Positions 54,494 to 63,026 of a stretch of DNA of 64,000 bases are shown piece after piece; positions within the stretch are counted from its first letter, which is position 1; every line of letters begins with the position of its first letter. The notes under the pieces were generated by a model that ran no database searches, had not been told where the DNA came from, and was given only the letters and a program-made list of their open reading frames with translations. The position numbers were made by a program, and so were the translations under genes. This DNA comes from Hyphomonadaceae bacterium (GTDB taxonomy: Bacteria; Pseudomonadota; Alphaproteobacteria; Caulobacterales; Hyphomonadaceae), in NCBI GenBank assembly GCA_024742355.1, contig JANSYM010000005.1, positions 1-64,000 of the forward strand. The letters are read 5' to 3'.

Positions 54494-55315
54494 TCAGTCT
54501 TCGCCTATCTTTTCGATCAGCCGCGTCTCGCCTGGCGTGTGAAAGAAATCCTCACCCGAGACGAACAGCTCCGTCGGCAATTCAATTGGCACATGAATGC
54601 CGGTGGATTTCAGCGTATTCAGCCGCGTCGACAGGATTTGCGGGCCATCGCCCATGGAGAAGAACCAGTAGGGCGGATAGGCATTGTCGGTGCGCGTCAC
54701 CATCCAGTGCTCATCATGCGGCGCATAATGCTCGTCGCGCGGATCGGCATCGCCGAGATGCATGACGGTGATGCCATCGCTGAGCGTCACCCGCCAGACG
54801 AGATTGGAGACATCCGCGCGCCCCGGCCAGCCGGCATGCGGAATGCGGACGACATCAATGGTCAGATCGCCTTCCTGGAAGCTGAGCGGCGCATCCAGGC
54901 GCTCGAGGCCTACGCCTGTGACACGCTCGAATATGGCCTCATCCTCGGTCTCTTCCCGCATCCACTCCACCGCTTGCGCGGGCGCGAACAGGCGCACGTC
55001 CGGATGGGTCTGGAGATAGGTGATGACTTCATCGACGGAAAAGTGGTCCGGATGCATGTGGCTGATGAAAATCGCATCGACATTGTCATACGGCGCCGCG
55101 CCCGCCATCAGGTCCTGACGCATCGCCTCAGGCACCATCTGATAGGTGCCGAAGCCGTTTGGATAGAGCGGGTCGAACAGGATGGTGGTGTGACCATCAC
55201 TGACCATGATGCCTTCATTGCCAAGATAAGTGGTTTGGGTCGGGGTGTCCGGATGGGCGCTGGCGAACGGTGCAAGCGCGCCCAGAATCCAGAAAAAAGC
55301 CAGAAAACGCAACAT
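54494..55315 (-). CDS. Secreted metallo-beta-lactamase-fold hydrolase
   Basis: The 273-residue protein has a signal peptide (MLRFLAFFWILGALAPFASA) and the zinc motif HMHPDH at 86-91 (SHMHPDHFS). Further ligands are His (RIPHAGWPG) and Asp (HLGDADPRD). It is of the UlaG-like/L-ascorbate lactonase group rather than a beta-lactamase. The substrate is unknown and probably periplasmic. It may head a short leftward operon with the DUF2164 and ArsC-like genes. Confidence 0.88.
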   Translation of the reverse strand: MLRFLAFFWILGALAPFASAHPDTPTQTTYLGNEGIMVSDGHTTILFDPLYPNGFGTYQMVPEAMRQDLMAGAAPYDNVDAIFISHMHPDHFSVDEVITYLQTHPDVRLFAPAQAVEWMREETEDEAIFERVTGVGLERLDAPLSFQEGDLTIDVVRIPHAGWPGRADVSNLVWRVTLSDGITVMHLGDADPRDEHYAPHDEHWMVTRTDNAYPPYWFFSMGDGPQILSTRLNTLKSTGIHVPIELPTELFVSGEDFFHTPGETRLIEKIGED

Positions 55316-55378
55316 GTTCCCTCCTCGGGCGATTCAGTCGTTCAGAGAGTGTAAAGGCGTAGGCGCTATTGCCAACCT

Positions 55379-56893
55379 ATGGTTCGGGGAATGCCATATC
55401 TGCTCGCGGCGGGCGCAGCGTGGGCGTGTTTTGCTATGCCGGCTTATGCCGCGCCCGGCGACACACTCCTGTTTGATGATTTTGATGATGGCGCGGCCTG
55501 TGACACGCTCTCTCCGCTGTGGACGGTCTCAGACACAAACCTCTCGGCAACATCGACGCAGACGTCCAATTCCGGCAATTGCTCGGCCTTCACGCGCGGC
55601 GATGTGGTGACCATGACCGGCCCGGTCATTGACCTCTCCGCCGTGACCGGCGCGACCCTGACGGCCTGGCTCCGGCAAGGGCTCGATACGTTCAGTGAAG
55701 ACGTCGATGCCGGCGAAGATTTCGTATTCGAATATCTCGACGCGACCGCCACCTGGGTGCCGATCCAGACACTGCTGGGCGCGGGTACGAATGGCGAGAT
55801 TACCAATGTCAGCCTCGACCTGCCGGCCGGGGCGCTGCACGCGGGCTTTCAATTGCGCTTCCGCCAGACCGGCGGCAGCGGCGGCCCGCCCGCCAATGGT
55901 GGCATTGGCTATGATTATTGGCACATTGACGATGTCCTCCTGATCGAGACCGGCGTTGCACCCCCGCCGCCTTTGCCATCCGGGATGGGCGTGGGACAGT
56001 GCGAACGGTTCGAAAGCGGTTTCGGAAACTGGACCGCAACCAATGGCACCCGTGCCGGCATCAATGGCGATACGTTCCAGTCATCCAGCAATTCCATGTT
56101 CCTGCGCCATGACACGGTGACAGCGACATCGATCAGCTTTGACTCTGACAACCTTGCCGAGACCGAGGTCTGGATTCGCCGGGGCTCGGACACGTTCAGT
56201 GAAAATCCGGACGCTGGCGAGGACCTGACATTCCAATATCTCAACGCGGCCAGCACCTGGGTCACGCTCGAGACGTTTCCTGGCACCGGCACGCAGGGCG
56301 AGATCTTCGCCCGCACTTATGCGATGCCTGTTTCCGCCTGGCATGCCAATTTCCAGGTCCGATTTGTCTATCCCGGCGCCAGCGGCAGCGACTTTGATTA
56401 CTGGCATGTCGACGATCTCTGCTTCAATCGCGCGCAGCCGGATTTTTCAGTCAGCAAGTCTGTGGTGATCGAGCAGGACCCGATCAACGGCACCAGCAAT
56501 CCGCTCGGCATTCCGGGTGCCTGGGCGATCTATTCCATTCAGGTGACCAATAACGGGCTCGGCTCCGCCGATGCCGGCACCGTAGCGATCGGAGATGTCA
56601 TCGATACCAATACCAGCCTGTTCGCTGGCGATTTTGATGGCCTCGGGTCGCCATTTGAGTTCATCGATGGCAGCGGCGCTGAGGCGAGCGGTGTCAGCCT
56701 GAACTTTGGCAGTCTCGGCGATGGCGGTGACGGCGTCACGTTCCTCAATGGCTCCGGCACAAGTATCACGCCAAGCGCTGGTTTCGATCCTGTCATCGCG
56801 GCATTTCAATTGCAGTTTGACGGCGCCATGAATGGCAATTCGGGCGGCGCCAATCCGAACTTCACAATCCGCTACCGCGTCCAGATCGAGTGA
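55379..56893 (+). CDS. Secreted protein with two MAM-like repeats and DUF11-like end
   Basis: The 504-residue protein has a signal peptide (ending AMPAYA). Two copies of a beta-sandwich domain (about 28-195 and 205-360) match over LDTFSEDVDAGEDFVFEYLD and SDTFSENPDAGEDLTFQYLN, then ATWVPIQTLLGAGTNGEI and STWVTLETFPGTGTQGEI. The C-terminal part (about 365-504) resembles a DUF11-type domain (SKSVVIEQDPINGTSNPLG). It could act as an adhesin or extracellular matrix protein. Start (ATG at 55379 or 55391) is uncertain. It abuts the convergent NAGPA gene. Confidence 0.75.
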   Translation: MVRGMPYLLAAGAAWACFAMPAYAAPGDTLLFDDFDDGAACDTLSPLWTVSDTNLSATSTQTSNSGNCSAFTRGDVVTMTGPVIDLSAVTGATLTAWLRQGLDTFSEDVDAGEDFVFEYLDATATWVPIQTLLGAGTNGEITNVSLDLPAGALHAGFQLRFRQTGGSGGPPANGGIGYDYWHIDDVLLIETGVAPPPPLPSGMGVGQCERFESGFGNWTATNGTRAGINGDTFQSSSNSMFLRHDTVTATSISFDSDNLAETEVWIRRGSDTFSENPDAGEDLTFQYLNAASTWVTLETFPGTGTQGEIFARTYAMPVSAWHANFQVRFVYPGASGSDFDYWHVDDLCFNRAQPDFSVSKSVVIEQDPINGTSNPLGIPGAWAIYSIQVTNNGLGSADAGTVAIGDVIDTNTSLFAGDFDGLGSPFEFIDGSGAEASGVSLNFGSLGDGGDGVTFLNGSGTSITPSAGFDPVIAAFQLQFDGAMNGNSGGANPNFTIRYRVQIE

Positions 56894-57667
56894 TTACTCG
56901 ACCACGCCGATCATTGGACCAAGGTCGGTGCCGATCTCATTGCGATTGATCGACGGGGCGTAGATCCGGCTTACTTGCCCATCCAGAAACAGCGCGTTCG
57001 GGACCTCAATCACATCGCGAAACAAGGTCGCAAATTCGTGGAAAGTCACGGCTGAATCCGAAATCGCAAAATACACCGTCCGCCCGTCGGCACCGACGCC
57101 GACGCCATTGCGGCGGCGATGCGAGGTGCCTTCCGGATTGAGGCCAGGATGCAAGTCGCCATCAATCACCAGCATCGGGCCCGATTGCGTCGCATAGACC
57201 GGGTCCAGCCCAGCCTCGCGATAGGCCGCGCTTTCCGTGATCCCCGCGTCTGGCCCGTTCAGCCAGAACACCCCGTTTGGCTTGAGATGAAAATTGCCAG
57301 GGCCATCATTGGTGTTAACGCTGGCCTGATCGCCAAATGCATCGCGATAGAAGCCGACCGGGCGGCGATCTTCATGGTACATACCGCCATTCATCGCGAA
57401 GACGAGTACCTCGCCTTGCTCGTCAAGCTCGCGCTCAAGTGTATCGAACTGCAGATACGGTACGCCCTCGGCATCGCTGTGGAACAGGCGAATATCATGC
57501 TCTGCGGTGTCGAAGGTGCAGACCGTATAGCCATCCCCGTCATGCACGACGGTCTGGCACGGCGCGCGGTTTTCCTCTGAAACGTCCTGATTTTGGTCGC
57601 TCTGCGGCTGGCAAGCGGCCAGTCCCGCAACTGCAAGCAGAATGGTCAGGAATTCCCGCAATTCCAA
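56894..57667 (-). CDS. NAGPA-domain phosphodiester glycosidase lipoprotein
   Basis: The 257-residue protein has a lipobox (LAAC, about residue 19). The phosphodiester glycosidase/exopolysaccharide domain (about 45-257) shows FAMNGGMYHEDRRPVGFYRD, PNGVFWLNG, and RRRNGVGVGADGRTVYFAIS, the NAGPA family hallmarks. Relatives remove GlcNAc from phosphodiester-linked sugars in exopolysaccharide or cell-wall work. It is convergent with the secreted repeat-protein gene, the stops touching. Confidence 0.9.
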   Translation of the reverse strand: MELREFLTILLAVAGLAACQPQSDQNQDVSEENRAPCQTVVHDGDGYTVCTFDTAEHDIRLFHSDAEGVPYLQFDTLERELDEQGEVLVFAMNGGMYHEDRRPVGFYRDAFGDQASVNTNDGPGNFHLKPNGVFWLNGPDAGITESAAYREAGLDPVYATQSGPMLVIDGDLHPGLNPEGTSHRRRNGVGVGADGRTVYFAISDSAVTFHEFATLFRDVIEVPNALFLDGQVSRIYAPSINRNEIGTDLGPMIGVVE

Positions 57668-57777
57668 CTCCTCGGGGCAGAATCAACTTTACGTGACATG
57701 GCAAGCTTTGCCCTTTCGATCAACGGAGCGTTCACTGCGATTTGCGATAACTGTCTCTAATCATTGGGGATGTTATT

Positions 57778-60012
57778 ATGAATACAGGTGCCATAGCGCA
57801 GCAAAGCGCAAATCGTTCGTTTGCCATGCGCGTCGGAGCGTCTCCTTATATCGCAACCATCTTCCTCTCGGCGGCGCTGGTTTTCCTGGTCCAGCCGATC
57901 TTCGCCAAGATGGCAACGCCCCTGCTCGGCGGCGCCCCGAACGTCTGGAATGTCTCGCTCGTCTGTTTTCAGGCCGCGCTCCTGCTCGGCTATGCCTATG
58001 CCCATCTGCTGACGCGTTTTGTGGATTCGCTTCGCGCGCAAATCGGTGTTCACGCGGCGCTTCTGGCGCTCGCAGCCCTGGTCCTGCCGTTTCAATTATC
58101 GACCGCGCTTGGGCCGCCAGATCCGGTCCAGCCAACCTTTTGGCTGATTGGCGTGTTCGCGATTTCAATCGCACCACCTTTCGCGGTCATCTCGGCGACC
58201 GCCCCGCTGATCCAGAGCTGGTACAGCCGCTCCGGGCGCGCCGATGCACACGATCCGTATCACTTGTATGCCGCCAGCAATGTCGGCTCCCTGCTCGGCC
58301 TTGCTGCCTATCCGCTTTTGTTCGAACCGTTTCTGCCTGTGCTGGCGCAAACCAGCGCCTGGACCGTGGGTTATCTCTGCCTCGCCCTGCTTCTGGTCGG
58401 CTGCGGCCTTCTCGCCTTCATGACCGGACGGGGCGCGCACCCGGCAGTGGTCGCGGATAGCTCGTTCAAGATCGACGATGCCGCCACCAACCTGTGGCAG
58501 CAGCGCCTCTGGTGGCTGGTCTGTGCCTTCATTCCGTCCAGCCTTCTGGTCGGATCGACCACCCATATTGCGACCGAGATTGCCAGTGTTCCGTTCCTCT
58601 GGGCGTTGCCTCTGGCGCTGTATATTTCCAGTTTCGTGATCGTGTTCGCCAAGCAGCCAGCGATCACATTGGACACGTCCAATCGCCTGCTCCCCATGAC
58701 GGTCGCATTGGCCTTTTTTGCGCTTGCACCGATCACCGTCATCCCGGTGACCTTCTCGGTCGCCATTCACGTCCTGGCGCTGTTCGTGGCCGCGCTGGTC
58801 GGGCACGGGACGATGGCGGCGAGCCGACCGGCGGCGAATCGATTGACCGAATTCTATCTCATCATGTCGCTGGGCGGTGTCCTGGGCGGGGCGTTCAACG
58901 CCTTGCTGGTGCCAGTCCTTTTCACATCCGTCATCGAATACCCGCTCCTGCTCGTCGCCATCCTCGCCATCCGGCCGGGACTGCGCCTGATCGGCAAAGG
59001 TCGCACGCGCGTCTGGCTGGTTGCAGCACTGATCACGCTCGCTGCGGCCAGCGTCATGGCCTGGACGCAGGGCCCCGAGGGGCAAAGCGTACTGGCAGCT
59101 CGCATCTTTCTGCTTCTGGCCGCGTTGGGCGTGGCGATGAGCTGGAACAGCAAGCTCGGCCCAGTCATCGCTGCCCTTTGCGCCTGGGGCGTTGGCGCCG
59201 TCACGAACCCGATCGCTGGCGGCGTCTCTGACCGCAGTTTCTTCGGCGTGGTCAAGCTCATCGAGCGCGGTGACATCCGCCATATGATGCATAGCGGCAC
59301 CGTGCATGGCACCCAGTTCATGACCCCGAACAAGGCCCTGATGCCGACCACCTATTATGCGCCGCCGACCCCAATCGGACGCCTGTTCGCGGCCAATAAC
59401 GCCCCGGGGGCTGTGGGCGTGGTTGGTCTCGGCACCGGCTCGGTCGCCTGTTACGCACAGCCGGGTCAGGATTATGTCTATTACGAAATCGACCCACTGG
59501 TCGCCGACATTGCCAGCGATCCGCAGCACTTTTCTTATCTGTCCACCTGCACGCCGAACCCGAATATCGTGCTCGGCGATGGTCGGTTGAGCCTCGCCAA
59601 TGAACCGGAAAACCACTTCAACCTGCTCTTGATCGACGCGTTCAGCTCAAGCTCCGTACCGACACACTTGCTGACCCGCGAGGCGGTGAGCCTATACGTG
59701 TCGCGCCTCAGTGAAAACGGATTGCTGGTCATGCACGTGTCCAACAATCACATGGATCTGCCGCAAGTCGTCGCCCGGGTCGCAGGCTCGCTGGGTATCC
59801 CGGCGCGCTATCAATATTTCAATCCAACGCCGGATGAGGCCAAGCTCGAAGACGCACATGCCAGCCAGGTGGTTGTGCTGGCGCGGTCAGAGGCGGCCCT
59901 CGCCGCGCTCGACGCAGACCCGGACTGGACGGTCCTGACCAGCGATGGCGGCCGCCCGTGGAGCGACGATTATACCAATGTGATCGGCGCCATCCTCGAA
60001 AAGCGAGGCTAG
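57778..60012 (+). CDS. Membrane-fused spermidine-synthase-like protein
   Basis: The 744-residue product has about 14 predicted membrane helices in its first 500 residues and a spermidine-synthase-like methyltransferase domain after that (VVGLGTGSVACYA, YYEIDPLVADIA, LGDGRLSLA, LLIDAFSSSSVPTHLL). The Asp pair that proton-abstracts in true SpeE is present in part. Such fusions are common in Alphaproteobacteria and are not known to make spermidine; the substrate is uncertain. The ATG at 57778 follows TTGGGGATG-rich leader with weak Shine-Dalgarno. Confidence 0.85.
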   Translation: MNTGAIAQQSANRSFAMRVGASPYIATIFLSAALVFLVQPIFAKMATPLLGGAPNVWNVSLVCFQAALLLGYAYAHLLTRFVDSLRAQIGVHAALLALAALVLPFQLSTALGPPDPVQPTFWLIGVFAISIAPPFAVISATAPLIQSWYSRSGRADAHDPYHLYAASNVGSLLGLAAYPLLFEPFLPVLAQTSAWTVGYLCLALLLVGCGLLAFMTGRGAHPAVVADSSFKIDDAATNLWQQRLWWLVCAFIPSSLLVGSTTHIATEIASVPFLWALPLALYISSFVIVFAKQPAITLDTSNRLLPMTVALAFFALAPITVIPVTFSVAIHVLALFVAALVGHGTMAASRPAANRLTEFYLIMSLGGVLGGAFNALLVPVLFTSVIEYPLLLVAILAIRPGLRLIGKGRTRVWLVAALITLAAASVMAWTQGPEGQSVLAARIFLLLAALGVAMSWNSKLGPVIAALCAWGVGAVTNPIAGGVSDRSFFGVVKLIERGDIRHMMHSGTVHGTQFMTPNKALMPTTYYAPPTPIGRLFAANNAPGAVGVVGLGTGSVACYAQPGQDYVYYEIDPLVADIASDPQHFSYLSTCTPNPNIVLGDGRLSLANEPENHFNLLLIDAFSSSSVPTHLLTREAVSLYVSRLSENGLLVMHVSNNHMDLPQVVARVAGSLGIPARYQYFNPTPDEAKLEDAHASQVVVLARSEAALAALDADPDWTVLTSDGGRPWSDDYTNVIGAILEKRG

Positions 60013-60016
60013 GCCG

Positions 60017-61855
60017 TCAGCCCTGCGCCGATTTGGCGAGGCCAATCCAATGCTCGACCTCGTTCTTGTCGACATTGTTCTCGCCGCCCCACAGCACGCG
60101 CGCGCCTTTCGGGGTGTCGAGGAAGCCAGTGGCGGCCTTTAGCACCTTGGTCGCTGACGCCTTGGCGAGGTCATCGGCGCTGCGAATGCCCGCGCCAACC
60201 AGGATCTGACTGTCCAGGACGCGCAATCCCGGCGCTTCGACCATCAGGCGGGTCTGGTCCTGCCAGTCCAGCAATGTATCGGTCTTGATATAGCGCACAT
60301 TCAGCGCCGCAGCGGTCTCGGCCGGGTCCGCATTGAGCAAGTCACCAATTGTCCAGATATCGACTTTTTCAAGCCGGGACGCGGTTTTCGGCCCGATGGA
60401 GGGCGCATCGACGACCGGCGATTCCAGCGTGATATAGTCGCGCGTTTCTTCATCATCTGCGGCGTCATCAGTGTCTGACTGATCAGTCTCCGGCGCAGTC
60501 TCGATCGGCGTCTCAGCAACGGTTTCCTGGACGGGCTCTGGGTCTTCCACCGCCTCGAGTTCCGCCAGCATGGCGTCCGCAGCCGTTGCTTCTTCGGTAT
60601 CCGCCACAGGCTCTGTCTCGACGACTGGTTCGTCTACAATTTCAGGTTCGGGATTGCGCGTTTCCAGCTCTATGATCTCGGCCGTCTCCACAATGGGATC
60701 TTCCTCGGCTTCAATCTCCGGTTCGGCCTCGATGATTGGTTCATCGACAATCGCTGGCGCTGTTTCCTCCGCGTCAAAGACTTCCGGATCAGGCGACACG
60801 GTTGGCGTGCGCGCGGTCTCTATCTCGCCGCCGTCCACCGGCACCGGCACAACACGCAACTGGTATTCCACCGGCTTCGGATGTTCAGGCAGTGGCACAT
60901 GTTTGGTGCCGATCGGCCGGATCGGCATCATGTCGAGCCACTCCACCGGCTGGCGCAGGATCTGCTTGCAATGCAGGGCGCGAATCTTCTTGTCGTCAGC
61001 AGGCAGGGTTTTGACGACTTTTCCGGTCTCGACGAATTCCTCATACATCGCCTCGACCTGTTTGCGATCGCGCGCATCGGCCATGCGCTTGGTGATACGG
61101 CGGATCGGAATGTCCAGGGCGGCGAAATAGCCGGGCAGGTCAAGATCAACCTTTTGTGGTTTTACCCCGGACTCGGCAAAGGCCCGCTCGAACAGTACGG
61201 CAACGCCGGCCGTCGCATAGGCGACGAGGTCAGCGAGAATGTCGAGCAGCGTCTGGTCCAGTCCCTCCGGCGGATTGGCGACGCCCTTGTGCAGGTCATA
61301 ATGGTCAATGAAGGTCTGATAGTGCGGATTGGAATATTTCGCCCCGGCCAGCACCATGTCGGCGACGAAGCCGGTTTCAGTCCCAGCATGCACGTGCGGA
61401 TAGCCGCGCACATCAATCAACGCCTTGATCGTATCGCGCGACTTGGCAATCGACCATTCCAGCGCCCGGTGGATGGCGCCTTCTTCCTCGCTTTGCGCGG
61501 TGTGGAAAGGCTGAATCGGGTCAGCGTAATAATGCGTCAGCACGCCGAGTGCGTAGGCCGCCTTGCCCCATTTCTTCTCGCGCAGGGCCTCAACCGCCTT
61601 GCCATACCATTGCATGGCCGCGTCGCGCGCACCGCCCCATTCACCGTCTTCGACGTGCAGGACGTGGTTCTGGAAATCCTTGAAATCTGTATCCGGCGCT
61701 TTCGCACCCTTGAGCAGATTGGTGTGATGCTTGAGCAGTAGGTTCTTCCAGTCGCCCGCATCCTCGCCCGCCAGCAGCTGCAGCGCATCAAAGGCGATGA
61801 AGTGGTGGGTCGAGCGACACCGGTGCGCGATGATGACTAGCTCGAGCAAATTCAT
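60017..61855 (-). CDS. Zinc-dependent phospholipase C-like/DUF4332 fusion
   Basis: The 612-residue protein begins with a zinc-PLC/S1-P1-nuclease-like helical domain (about 1-230) rich in His: HRCRSTHHF, HHTNLLKG, VLTHYYADPIQPFHTAQS and HYDLHKG. An acidic Glu/Pro/Ala/Val linker (about 330-480) follows, then a helix-hairpin-helix DUF4332-like domain (about 490-612: DAPSIGPKTASRLEKVDIW). There is no signal peptide, unusual for the phospholipase family. Perhaps it acts on cytosolic lipids or nucleic acids. A CtrA-like site lies 130 bases upstream. Confidence 0.85.
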   Translation of the reverse strand: MNLLELVIIAHRCRSTHHFIAFDALQLLAGEDAGDWKNLLLKHHTNLLKGAKAPDTDFKDFQNHVLHVEDGEWGGARDAAMQWYGKAVEALREKKWGKAAYALGVLTHYYADPIQPFHTAQSEEEGAIHRALEWSIAKSRDTIKALIDVRGYPHVHAGTETGFVADMVLAGAKYSNPHYQTFIDHYDLHKGVANPPEGLDQTLLDILADLVAYATAGVAVLFERAFAESGVKPQKVDLDLPGYFAALDIPIRRITKRMADARDRKQVEAMYEEFVETGKVVKTLPADDKKIRALHCKQILRQPVEWLDMMPIRPIGTKHVPLPEHPKPVEYQLRVVPVPVDGGEIETARTPTVSPDPEVFDAEETAPAIVDEPIIEAEPEIEAEEDPIVETAEIIELETRNPEPEIVDEPVVETEPVADTEEATAADAMLAELEAVEDPEPVQETVAETPIETAPETDQSDTDDAADDEETRDYITLESPVVDAPSIGPKTASRLEKVDIWTIGDLLNADPAETAAALNVRYIKTDTLLDWQDQTRLMVEAPGLRVLDSQILVGAGIRSADDLAKASATKVLKAATGFLDTPKGARVLWGGENNVDKNEVEHWIGLAKSAQG

Positions 61856-61984
61856 GGTCAGCCCCCGTAGGCCCGTTTCGAACGACCAGCCCTAGGGTGA
61901 TTTGCGAGGCACACAAATGTCACATCTGCTGTGACGGCTGGAATCCGAGTGGTTAATGTTTCCCTGACAAATGGGCTGGAAGGG

Positions 61985-62000
61985 TTAACAGCGGTTTAAC
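61985..62000. promoter_or_regulatory. CtrA-type binding site TTAA-N7-TTAAC
   Basis: TTAA (61985-61988), seven bases, TTAA (61996-61999) and C match the full CtrA consensus of Caulobacter-type alphaproteobacteria. It lies in the gap upstream of the zinc-PLC/DUF4332 gene (start 61855) and past the tesB stop. Cell-cycle control of that gene is a reasonable inference, not shown. Confidence 0.6.
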
Positions 62001-62021
62001 CTTTGGGATCAGACATCAATT

Positions 62022-62894
62022 CTATTTACGGTTGATCGGGCGCATCAGGCCTTCCTGTGCGACGCTGGCCACCAATTGTCCGTCGCGCGTATAGATCGAG
62101 CCGCGATTGAAACTGCGAGCGCCGCCCGCATAGGGACTGTCCATCGTGTAGAGGTGCCAGTCGCTGAAATTGATCGGCGCGTGGAACCACATGGCATGGT
62201 CCAGACTGGCCGACATCAGCTCGCCCGTCATCCAGGACACGCCATGCGGGCGATTGCCGGTGCCGAGCAGCGACATGTCGGACGCGTAGGCCATCAGGCA
62301 ATGGTGCAGCCAGGGCTGTTCATCAATCTCGCGGCGAACCCGGAACCAGAGATGCTGCACATCGCTGACTTTTTCCGGCTTCAGCGGATCAAGCGGATCA
62401 ACCTCGCGAATCTCGATCGGGCGCGGGCGCAGGAAATGCCCGCGATGGCGCTCCGGCAAGCGCTCGGCGAACTTCTTGCGCCACGCAATCCGGTCATCCA
62501 GCTCTTCCGGCATCTGCACACCCGGCTTGGTGTGCTGGTGGTGCCAGCCCTCTTCCAGCTTGTGGAATGAGGCCGCCATGTTGAAGATCTGCTTGCCGTG
62601 CTGAATGGCGACGACGCGGCGGGTGGTGAAGCTTCCGCCATCGCGTGAGCGGTCGACTTCGTAGATGATCGGGATCGACGGATCGCCAGGTCGCATGAAA
62701 TAGGCGTGCAGCGAATGACAGGTCCGCGTATCGGTATCAACAGTGCGATAGGCCGCGACCAGCGATTGTGAAATCACCTGCCCGCCAAACACGCGCTGAT
62801 TGGTTTCATTCTCCGGACTCTGACCCCGAAACAGGTCCACCTCCAGGCGTTCCAGGTCCATGAGGTGTAGCAAATCGCCAACAGGATCAGACAT
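62022..62894 (-). CDS. tesB: Acyl-CoA thioesterase II
   Basis: The 290-residue double-hotdog enzyme hydrolyses medium- and long-chain acyl-CoAs. The conserved RVFGGQVISQSLVAA and HSLHAYFMRPGDPSIPI mark the N-terminal hotdog. The catalytic Asp lies in SLDHAMWFH, the supporting polar residue in GSIYTRDGQLVASVAQEG (the Gln). The divergent acyl-CoA synthetase gene next door suggests shared fatty-acid metabolism. Confidence 0.95.
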   Translation of the reverse strand: MSDPVGDLLHLMDLERLEVDLFRGQSPENETNQRVFGGQVISQSLVAAYRTVDTDTRTCHSLHAYFMRPGDPSIPIIYEVDRSRDGGSFTTRRVVAIQHGKQIFNMAASFHKLEEGWHHQHTKPGVQMPEELDDRIAWRKKFAERLPERHRGHFLRPRPIEIREVDPLDPLKPEKVSDVQHLWFRVRREIDEQPWLHHCLMAYASDMSLLGTGNRPHGVSWMTGELMSASLDHAMWFHAPINFSDWHLYTMDSPYAGGARSFNRGSIYTRDGQLVASVAQEGLMRPINRK

Positions 62895-63026
62895 TTCGTG
62901 TGGTCTTTCGCATTTAAAATTGAAGCCCAGTGTGTAACAGCTATGCCAGATACTGGAAACGACGATGGGCGCAACCTAGGTGTTGCGAAGAATACATCGG
63001 ATCGAAAACAAAGAGGCGAGTTCAGA

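Noticed and set aside
58165-59616. 483-codon minus-strand frame inside the spermidine-synthase-like gene
   Set aside because: Low-complexity Arg/Asp/Gln composition and no domain; the plus-strand gene has clear membrane helices and a methyltransferase domain.
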